NCBI GenBank assembly: GCA_003224135.1
Contig: QHYO01000268.1
Coordinates: 1 to 12,287 of the forward strand
Source of the DNA: Acidobacteriota bacterium
GTDB taxonomy: Bacteria > Acidobacteriota > Terriglobia > Acidiferrales > UBA7541
Length of the DNA: 12,287 nt
Reading direction: 5' to 3'
Part shown: piece by piece, positions 1 to 7,475 of the stretch
Layout of the letters: the number at the start of each line of letters is the position of its first letter
Position numbering within the stretch: position 1 is the stretch's first letter
Made by a program: the position numbers and the translations under genes
The notes under the pieces: model-generated
Databases searched by the model: none
Told to the model about the DNA's origin: nothing
What the model saw: the letters and a program-made list of their open reading frames with translations, nothing else

Positions 1-1
1 G

Positions 2-37
2 CAGTTGATGGGACTTTACGATCGACTGATGAAGTAG
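2..37 (+). CDS. possible 3' end of an upstream gene (partial)
   Basis: A frame open from the window edge ends in TAG at 35-37 and encodes QLMGLYDRLMK, an amphipathic helix-like tail of the sort that ends many soluble proteins. Only 11 codons are visible, so no family can be named. The other two forward frames give less protein-like ends. If real, this gene lies upstream of the bactofilin and is separated from it by about 180 bp. Confidence 0.3.
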   Translation, partial: QLMGLYDRLMK

Positions 38-140
38 CGCTTGAAAATAGCGCGAGATGATGTATATGTTTTCTTCACTGCGCTGACGCACTGTCCATTC
101 GGTCAGTCGCTGCATTCGACAACTCCTCAGAGCAGACGCG

Positions 141-168
141 TTGACTTGCGCGCGCATCCCGATAGAGT
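141..168 (+). promoter_or_regulatory. candidate sigma70-type promoter for the bactofilin gene
   Basis: TTGACT (141-146, 5/6 match to the -35 consensus) is followed after 16 bp by TAGAGT (163-168, 4/6 match to the -10 consensus). It lies about 50 bp upstream of the proposed bactofilin start. The rest of 38-219 shows no gene I can support. The assignment rests on motif matches only. Confidence 0.4.
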
Positions 169-219
169 GACAGTGTTGCCGAAGATATCGGCGCAACTTT
201 TTGGGGCGTGGGAAAACTT

Positions 220-633
220 ATGGCGTGGAAGTGGCCTGGCAGTTCAACGAACGGCAGCGGCGAAGAATGGACCGGCTTCATCGATCAGGGCGTGACGATG
301 GAAGGCACGCTGCAGCTTACTGGAACATTCCGGATTGACGGCAACGTGAAGGGCAACATCATCTCCGAGCAAACATTGATTCTGGGTGAGAACGCGAAAG
401 TCGAGGGCCAGATCGAAGGCAACCGTGTGGTGATTGCCGGCCGCTATGACGGCGTGATTTTTGCAAAGGGCCGCGTAGAGATTCAAGCCAAAGGCGTCGT
501 GACCGGAGAAGTTCACTCGCCCTGCCTTGTGATTGATCCCGGCGGAATCTTTGACGGACGCTGCCACATGCTGGCGTCCTCCGATACATCCACGAGCGTG
601 ACGATTCCGATTCGTGCGCTGAGCCAGGTCTGA
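220..633 (+). CDS. bactofilin family cytoskeletal protein
   Basis: This is a 137-residue bactofilin (polymer-forming cytoskeletal protein, formerly DUF583). Bactofilins assemble without nucleotide into filaments on the inner face of the membrane and scaffold cell-wall enzymes, shape or chromosome-partition proteins. The right-handed beta-helix core runs from about residue 20 to 118. It contains the diagnostic opening TGTFRIDGNVKGNI (35-48), then LILGENAKVEGQI, then VVIAGRYDGVI, and closes with the GRC step at 113-115. The N-terminal tail is short and Gly/Ser-rich, and a Ser/Thr tail follows the core, as is usual for the family. ATG 220 is preferred over an in-frame GTG at 208, because the GTGGGAAA stretch between them can serve as the ribosome binding site and the protein then begins MAWKWPG. 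It ends 8 bp from the convergent gene at 642. Its partner proteins are not visible here. Confidence 0.9.
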   Translation: MAWKWPGSSTNGSGEEWTGFIDQGVTMEGTLQLTGTFRIDGNVKGNIISEQTLILGENAKVEGQIEGNRVVIAGRYDGVIFAKGRVEIQAKGVVTGEVHSPCLVIDPGGIFDGRCHMLASSDTSTSVTIPIRALSQV

Positions 634-641
634 GTTCAGCG

Positions 642-3600
642 TCAATTCCTTCCGATAGCAAACTTTCGCAACAGTTGGTCGTCAGGAAACAGGCGCCTTC
701 CTTTTTCAAGGGCAAACTGCGCGCTCGCGCGGTCCTTCGCGGTTTGATAGGCAAGCGCCAGTGACACATATGTCTTTGAGTCGGCCTCGGGGAAAAGTCG
801 AACCACCCATTCCAATTCCCTAATCGCTTCAGTGTTGCGGCCCGTCGCTCGATATAGTTCCCCAAGATCTCGATGACACAGGAAAGCATGAGGGTCGAGT
901 TGCAATCCCTTGTGTAAGGGTTCTTCCGCGGCGCCTACATTTCTTGATCGCAAAAGGAGGTCGCCTAAACGACATTGCTCGGCAGCCGAATCCGGGCGCA
1001 GTTTGACGAGCTTGGTCTGCGCGCCGACTGCGGAAATCCAGTCATTCCGGTCGCTGGCGAGGGCGCTTTTGACCTCAAGCGCGCGCTCATCATTTGGTCG
1101 ACCCGCGAGAAGCGAGTCGACGGTCGACTCTGCCTCGACAGCGCGGCCACCAGCGCGCTGCGCAATCGCTAACCAATATTGAGCATCAAAGTAGTTAGTT
1201 CGGTCCACGGAAGTTGCCTGGAGTTCTTTTGCCGCCACGGCGTAGTGCCCGTCGGAAATCTGCACCCGGGCACGTAAAACGCTCAATTCCTGGTCGGTCG
1301 ATTCTCCGGTCGCCAAAGTCAGAAATTTCATGGCTCGCCGAGGTTCGTTGTTTAGAAGAGACGTCTCGGCGGAAGCGACTGGGGCAAGGTGCGCATCTTG
1401 AGACGAAAGGTGGTCAGGCAGAGGATTTTCTCCCAGTGCGTCTACGGCTCGCTCAAGTTCTTTGGTAAGAGATTCCCTCAGTAAATGTTCAGGAGCGGAA
1501 TATTCGAGCTGGGTCCGGTCGTCGGTATTGCTCGGAGCCCGACTTGCGAATGAGTGAATCGCTGCTCGACCCAAACGGAAATAGCTTGGCCAACTCTCCG
1601 GGCGCGTAAGATGAAGTGCTTCAAAGTCCTGGCGCAGGGCTGCCGTTTTCCAAAGCGCCCGCGAACGTTCGAACGAGAGAGGCTCTGGCGTCGTTCGAGC
1701 CAGGACGAGAAAATCGCGACCCGAACTGCGCCATAACGAGAGCTCGGGAAATTGGCGCTCCAAACCTGAGAGGATCATCGCAAGATCGTCAAACCTCAGC
1801 CCGTATGCCTGAATCCACTGAACGAAATTCCCTCCCGCTTCGAGGTGCGCATGAACCACACCGAAAAATTCCCTGGTGTAGAGTGAAGCGACCCCTGCGA
1901 TCCAGGGATTCGATGGCTCGGAAATGATCAGGTCATATTTTCCCCGGCTCGTTTGCAAGAAATTGCGCGCGTCGTCGAAGTAAATGTGCAAACGATGATC
2001 TTGGAGCACGCCGCGGTGCAATCGTTCAAGATACGCGGCCGCTTCAAGGACTCCGGGCTCAATCTCAACGCAGTCGATACGCTCGACGTCGGGAAATCGG
2101 GACACCGCCGATGCCGTCATACCGCCGCCGAAACCGATGATCAGAACTTTGCGTGGATGTGGATGAAAAACGGCTCCGAGATCCCCGAGAAACAGTTGAG
2201 TGCCAGCGTCCAAGTTGCTGGCGTCAACCTTGCCGTTGATTTTCAGCGCAATGTAATTTTCAGAACGCGTGACGGCAACTGTGGCGTTAATGCCGTCCTT
2301 GAAAGATACCAGGTCCTCGGTCTCTGCCATTTCCCGCGCTGTCAGCGCAGAATTGTGGTAGCTGCCATAGAGAACCACTCCGAACGTAGCCGACGCCCTG
2401 CTGAAAAATGTCGGTGACCATGCGGTCCAACCGATCGCGGCGAGCAGCAAGGCTGCGACCGCCACGGGCCGCCAATTGCGACTGTTCGCGTTGACAGACA
2501 GAATGACGCCGATCGCGACGTTGACGCTTGCGGCGAGGGCCGCCAGCCTAAAACTGCCAATCCACGGGAGCAGAAAAAAGCCGCCCACCATCGCAGCGAG
2601 AATCGCGCCAATGGTATTCGCAGCAGCAGCTCGTCCAACACTGCTAGAAAGAGATCTCTCCTTTTCGGTAGAGAGCCGATTCGAGCCGGAAACCAGTGCA
2701 AGCACTGCGGGAAAGTTGAAGCCGAATAGCATCGTCGCGGGAAGGAGTGCAAGGGCGCAGGTCACGGCTTGCGCAGCAACAAGGGAAGTAAACTTTTCAT
2801 CGAAATTGCGCAGGAGGAATAACAACACCTCGGGAATCTCGCGATACATCCACAGCGAAAAGAGAACCGCCGCAGCAGTCGCGAATTGCGTTACGGCAAA
2901 TACGCCGGCGCTTGCCTCATGTTTTTTTCGAAACCACTTTTCGAAAAGCGCGCTGCCGATCGCGATGCCAAGCAGAAACACGGCAAGCATCAAGCTGAAT
3001 GCATAAGTCGAACTCCCAAGCGGCGTAGCGAGCAAGCGCGTCCAGCTCAACTCGTAAGCGATGGCAGTTGCGCCGACTGCGGCGAAGCAAACCATGTATA
3101 GCGCGGAGGATTGGACATTCGCGCTCTCCGCCCTTCTTGCCCGAACATCTTCGCTGGCCACGGCAATCGGTTGCGCGATCCTTTGCGCGAGAAGACCAGC
3201 GATCACGTTCAAGATAACCGCCGTGATTAATGTCAGACGTAATCCCATCCGCGGGATCAGGAAAAATCCGGCGGCAATGGTTCCCGCGACCGCGCCGGCA
3301 GTGTTCACCGCGTAGAAACGCCCGGCGCGGATTCCCAGTTGTTTGACTTCGCGTGCGACGCCGCCGAGTAACACCGGGAGGGTTCCGCCCATCAGCGCCG
3401 TGGGAAGCGCCAGCACCATGGCGGCGCCGAAAAATCGCAGCGCGAGTAAAGTTGCGGCTGAACCGCCGGCGTGCGGATAGCTCGTAAGATAAAGTTGCTT
3501 CACCAGCGCGATGCCAGGAAGCGAAAGCAAGGTGCTCGCGGCAATCGCAAATTCCATCCACGAATAGAGTGCGACTCCGCTCTTGTTCGCAGGCCGCCAT

Positions 3601-3881
3601 TGCGCGAAAATCGCGCTGCCAAGCGCCAAACCACCCATGAAAACGGCCAGTACGGTTGCCACGGCGTAAGCTGAATAACCAAACAGTTGGCCCAGCGCTT
3701 TTGTCCAAACGACTTGATCGATCAGCCCTGCCGCTCCCGAGAGAAAGAAACAAAGCTGCAGGCGGAGCAGCGCGGAATCCGGCGCTACGCTATGTTCCGA
3801 GGGAATTTTGGCGACCTGCTGCGGTGCGGTTACAGATTTGCGCGCGGGCTTTTTCATGCCGTCACGAAATCGTAGAGGCAT
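642..3881 (-). CDS. membrane-fused spermidine synthase-like protein with C-terminal TPRs
   Basis: This 1079-residue protein joins three parts. Residues about 38-490 form a polytopic membrane region with many hydrophobic helices in two related halves: GLIDQVVWTKALG near 52-64 and AYELSWTRLLATPLG near 275-289 are equivalent loops. Residues about 500-790 form a spermidine-synthase-like Rossmann domain. It has a SAM/dcSAM-binding glycine loop (VLIIGFGGGMTAS, 579-591), the acidic CVEIEPG (604-610), DDAR (636-639), and SEPSNPW (654-660) followed by an NTDDR motif near 785. Residues about 840-1075 are TPR-like helical repeats. Canonical polyamine aminopropyltransferases have an aspartate-rich DxxDP-type motif where SEPSNPW stands, so ordinary spermidine synthesis is doubtful and the substrate is unknown. 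The domain probably faces one side of the inner membrane, with the TPRs recruiting a partner. ATG 3881 has a weak GGCGAG upstream; Met9 at 3857 is the alternative. The reading frame is intact. Confidence 0.85.
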   Translation of the reverse strand: MPLRFRDGMKKPARKSVTAPQQVAKIPSEHSVAPDSALLRLQLCFFLSGAAGLIDQVVWTKALGQLFGYSAYAVATVLAVFMGGLALGSAIFAQWRPANKSGVALYSWMEFAIAASTLLSLPGIALVKQLYLTSYPHAGGSAATLLALRFFGAAMVLALPTALMGGTLPVLLGGVAREVKQLGIRAGRFYAVNTAGAVAGTIAAGFFLIPRMGLRLTLITAVILNVIAGLLAQRIAQPIAVASEDVRARRAESANVQSSALYMVCFAAVGATAIAYELSWTRLLATPLGSSTYAFSLMLAVFLLGIAIGSALFEKWFRKKHEASAGVFAVTQFATAAAVLFSLWMYREIPEVLLFLLRNFDEKFTSLVAAQAVTCALALLPATMLFGFNFPAVLALVSGSNRLSTEKERSLSSSVGRAAAANTIGAILAAMVGGFFLLPWIGSFRLAALAASVNVAIGVILSVNANSRNWRPVAVAALLLAAIGWTAWSPTFFSRASATFGVVLYGSYHNSALTAREMAETEDLVSFKDGINATVAVTRSENYIALKINGKVDASNLDAGTQLFLGDLGAVFHPHPRKVLIIGFGGGMTASAVSRFPDVERIDCVEIEPGVLEAAAYLERLHRGVLQDHRLHIYFDDARNFLQTSRGKYDLIISEPSNPWIAGVASLYTREFFGVVHAHLEAGGNFVQWIQAYGLRFDDLAMILSGLERQFPELSLWRSSGRDFLVLARTTPEPLSFERSRALWKTAALRQDFEALHLTRPESWPSYFRLGRAAIHSFASRAPSNTDDRTQLEYSAPEHLLRESLTKELERAVDALGENPLPDHLSSQDAHLAPVASAETSLLNNEPRRAMKFLTLATGESTDQELSVLRARVQISDGHYAVAAKELQATSVDRTNYFDAQYWLAIAQRAGGRAVEAESTVDSLLAGRPNDERALEVKSALASDRNDWISAVGAQTKLVKLRPDSAAEQCRLGDLLLRSRNVGAAEEPLHKGLQLDPHAFLCHRDLGELYRATGRNTEAIRELEWVVRLFPEADSKTYVSLALAYQTAKDRASAQFALEKGRRLFPDDQLLRKFAIGRN

Positions 3882-3937
3882 CGACTCGCCGCGTCAATCG
3901 CAAGAGCCTCAACCGCGCAGAACCGCTTGGCGCGGCA

Positions 3938-3966
3938 TTGACACCTGCCAGGGCCGCGACTATCGT
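3938..3966 (+). promoter_or_regulatory. strong sigma70-type promoter for purD
   Basis: A perfect -35 hexamer TTGACA (3938-3943) is followed by exactly 17 bp and then TATCGT (3961-3966, 4/6 to TATAAT). Transcription would begin near 3973, about 30 bases before the GTG at 4005. This argues against the upstream in-frame GTG at 3972 as the start. I see no comparable promoter on the minus strand of this divergent region (3882-4004) for the gene starting at 3881. Confidence 0.55.
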
Positions 3967-4004
3967 CAAAGGTGAAATTTTTAGAAGGAGCTCAGCAGGA
4001 ATCC

Positions 4005-5230
<1,226 letters not shown>

Positions 5231-5232
5231 CC

Positions 5233-5667
5233 ATGGCTTCCGTCGCTCAACTGTTTCGCGCACCCAAGCGCCGGCTTCCGATGGAAGCTGTCGAAAGCAT
5301 CGAGGCTGTGGCGGGCCTCGGCTTTTCAGGTTGCGCTCATGCGCGACGGAACAGCGGGCGCCAGGTACTCCTGGTGGATAAAGAAACTCTCGACGCGATG
5401 CAGCTTCATCCGGGAATCATCCGCGAAAATATCACCACCGAAGGCCTGAACGTAAACGGCCTCGCCATGGGTGAACAGTTGCGAATCGGCCCGGTGTTAT
5501 TGCAGGTCAGCGCCGTTTGTACGCCTTGCGACCAACTCGAAAAGGTTCGCCCGGGGCTGCGCCGCGAAATGTATGGTCGGCGGGGAATGCTTTGCCGAGT
5601 CCTCGAAGGCGGGGTCATTCGCGTGGGAGAGGCGATTCGCAGGGTTGCTTCGGCGGCATCAGCATGA
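5233..5667 (+). CDS. MOSC domain-containing protein
   Basis: This 144-residue protein is essentially one MOSC domain, the beta-barrel fold found at the C-terminus of molybdenum cofactor sulfurases and in YiiM/YuaD-like proteins. MOSC domains are thought to handle sulfur or molybdenum cofactor through a conserved cysteine. Visible features are GLGFSGCAHAR (28-38), the GRQVLLVDKETL strand-helix segment, IRENITTEGLNVNGL (63-77), and the CTPC motif at 96-99 with the likely functional cysteine at 99 (PCDQLE). RRGMLCRVLEGG and VRVG-like IRVGEAIR close the domain. It stands alone with no sulfurase or oxidoreductase domain. ATG 5233 follows the purD stop (5228-5230) by 2 bp, and an in-frame TTG at 5227 would overlap it, so translation is probably coupled to purD. 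It is intact, unlike its upstream neighbour. The substrate cannot be told from the sequence. Confidence 0.8.
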   Translation: MASVAQLFRAPKRRLPMEAVESIEAVAGLGFSGCAHARRNSGRQVLLVDKETLDAMQLHPGIIRENITTEGLNVNGLAMGEQLRIGPVLLQVSAVCTPCDQLEKVRPGLRREMYGRRGMLCRVLEGGVIRVGEAIRRVASAASA

Positions 5668-6677
5668 AGCCGTTGCGCCATTCCTAGCCCTGTCGAGATC
5701 AAGAGCCAGGCGGATCGATTTTCCGCCTGAGTGTGCTCGTCTGGCGGAACAACCCAGTCGAATCCGTGCTCTTCTTCGAAGGTCCCCATAACGAATCGCC
5801 GCCCGGAGTAAATGAGCGGCACAGCGGCTCGTAAAAAGCCTGTGGCGTCAGGCGCGACCGCTTTTTGTGCTTGGCCTTTGCTGATGAAATCCACTGCCTT
5901 CAAGAATTTCGGGTCAGAGCCGGCCAACTTCTCAAGAGTTGGCTCGTTGCCCTCTAGCAATTGCTGCAGCGTCGGCCCCTTGCATTCACCGGGATAGCAG
6001 GTTTCTACCAGTTTCCGCGGCGCATGTTTTTCGGGGGGATAGATTTGCGTGAAGCGCGGCCGCAGCACACGTGTCTGCCAGTAGTCGCCCCGTGTGGCAA
6101 CCACGCTTTGCGTCATGCGATATTCCACGGTCCAGACTTCCGGGCCGTAGTCTTTCGGACCGAAACCAATAATCACCAACTCGAATAACGCCTGCTCCGC
6201 TGGAAAATCCAGCTTGTGATGCAGGCGCGCGGCGAGCGGCGAGAGTTTTTCAAGAAAACCGACGCCCACGGTCTCTAAATCCGGTTCCGCTTCACCGCTG
6301 TAGCTGCCCTGGTAGCGCGAATCGGTTGCCCCGACGAGCGCGTATCCTTTGTCCAGCCGGACTGGATTTGGATCGGCGGGGATGCGCCATTCTGAAGAGC
6401 CCAGGAGCACGGCCACGTGGCGGCCATCGACTGTCATCACGCGCGGCGGGGCCGATCCGGCTTCGATGGGTTCATCAATGGCGATGAACGTCACGCTTTC
6501 CCGCGTGGCATGAACGATCACGCGGCCGCCAGTGAGCGTTGCAACGATCTCATCATCCTTGTCCTGGCAACGTACTGGTGTCGCGACAACAGACACGCAC
6601 ACGAAGAATATGGCCAATCCGAGAAAGATTTTCGGAGTTTTGTACCCGGTCTTATGCCGGTATCTGGCCGAACTCAT
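5659..6677 (-). CDS. exported protein of unknown function, apparent C-terminal frameshift
   Basis: I do not recognise a family. The N-terminus has a basic n-region and a hydrophobic core IFLGLAIFFVCVSVVA (17-32) ending near PVRCQ, so export across the inner membrane is likely; the cysteine is not in a standard lipobox. The mature part is mixed alpha/beta with FELVIIGFGPKDYGPEVW, a CYPGEC pair of cysteines, and RRFVMGTFEEEHGFDWVVPP near the end. As written, the frame stays open to 5406, but the last 84 codons are plain antisense of the MOSC gene. One extra A in the AAAA run (plus-strand TTTT 5719-5722) would switch to a frame reading EKSIRLALDLDRARNG and stopping at TGA 5659-5661. That gives a tidy 339-residue protein overlapping the MOSC stop by 9 bp, so I place the true end there. 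ATG 6677 has a weak GAAGAG upstream. Confidence 0.6.
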
Positions 6678-6746
6678 GCTCTTCAGTCTACTCCTGGCCG
6701 CTGCCGTCCAGATGAGAATCGCACTGGCGTCGGTAACGGCACCGGA

Positions 6747-6800
6747 ATTTTACCAATTTTATCCCAGGTGGTTTCGCCACGGAGCCGCTTCCGCTAAAAT
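6747..6800. promoter_or_regulatory. AT-rich divergent promoter region
   Basis: Between the divergent genes starting at 6677 (minus) and 6834 (plus) lies an unusually AT-rich patch. TAAAAT occurs on the plus strand at 6795-6800, where it could be the -10 of the pentapeptide-repeat gene. The same hexamer occurs on the minus strand at 6756-6761 and 6747-6752, where it could serve the exported-protein gene. No convincing -35 hexamer accompanies any of them, so promoter strength and exact positions are unclear. Confidence 0.3.
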
Positions 6801-6833
6801 AGAGTGCGAGTTCAACCAAGGAAATTGGCGATT

Positions 6834-7397
6834 ATGGCCCTCAAAAAGACGAAAAGCATCAGTCACGGCGGCAAGCGCGTCAGTGAAATTCTTGAAGCGC
6901 ACGAACGTTTTTTTTCCGGCAAAGAGCATGGTATCCGCGCAGACTTGACCGGTGCCGACTTGGGCGGCGCGGACCTAAGCGGCGCGAATTTGAGTGGTGC
7001 AATCCTGCAAAACGCAAATCTTGAAGGCGCAGACCTTCGGCGCGCTCGCTTGGCGCACGCTGATCTGTCCGGCACCAACCTGCGCAAAGCCGATCTGCGC
7101 AATACTGATCTGACGGAAGCCATTCTGCCCGGCGCGAATTTCGAAGAAGCACAAGCCAGCGGCGTGGAATTCTTCCGCTGCGATCTCTCCAACACTAACT
7201 TTCGACGTGCGCTTCTTCGCAATGCAAATTTTCGCCTGGCAAACGTGAACGGCGCGACATTCTCGGGCGCGGACATGGGCGTCACCATCCTGCGCGAAAC
7301 GGATCTGACCGGCGCGGACCTTTCCGGCGTGGATCTCTCCACAACGCTGATGCCGCGCAACTACACGCCAAGGAAGGCCGAAGGCAAGTCCGCCTGA
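6834..7397 (+). CDS. pentapeptide repeat protein
   Basis: This 187-residue protein consists of a short basic N-terminus, a helix (VSEILEAHERFFSGKEHG), and then about 27 uninterrupted A(D/N)LXX-type pentapeptides from residue 34 to near 170 (for example ADLTGADLGGADLSGANL). Pentapeptide repeats fold as a quadrilateral right-handed beta-helix with four repeats per coil, so this would give close to seven coils. Some members mimic DNA and protect gyrase (Qnr, MfpA), but most have no known role, and no gyrase-specific loop can be recognised here. There is no signal peptide, so it is probably cytoplasmic. ATG 6834 is chosen because AAGGAA lies at 6818-6823 with good spacing; an upstream GTG at 6804 lacks a ribosome binding site. 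The downstream lipid gene begins 27-78 bp later on the same strand, so the two are probably cotranscribed. Confidence 0.88.
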   Translation: MALKKTKSISHGGKRVSEILEAHERFFSGKEHGIRADLTGADLGGADLSGANLSGAILQNANLEGADLRRARLAHADLSGTNLRKADLRNTDLTEAILPGANFEEAQASGVEFFRCDLSNTNFRRALLRNANFRLANVNGATFSGADMGVTILRETDLTGADLSGVDLSTTLMPRNYTPRKAEGKSA

Positions 7398-7475
7398 GTA
7401 CGTTCCCGTTCCGGCGCATGGATATTGGCGACCGCGCGTGATAGCCTCTCGCTGAGTTTCTCTTCCGGAGTCCCG

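Noticed and set aside
2917..3753. 278-codon minus-strand frame overlapping the membrane/spermidine-synthase-like gene
   Set aside because: Same strand but different frame of a well-supported membrane protein; the translation is Arg-rich with no hydrophobic helices.
3972..4004. Upstream GTG start for purD
   Set aside because: It falls at the predicted transcription start and adds residues not found before the family-typical KILVIGGGGREHAL start.
6945..7340. Direct DNA repeats or CRISPR-like periodicity
   Set aside because: The 15-base periodicity comes from the pentapeptide codons of the gene at 6834-7397; there are no conserved repeats with unique spacers.
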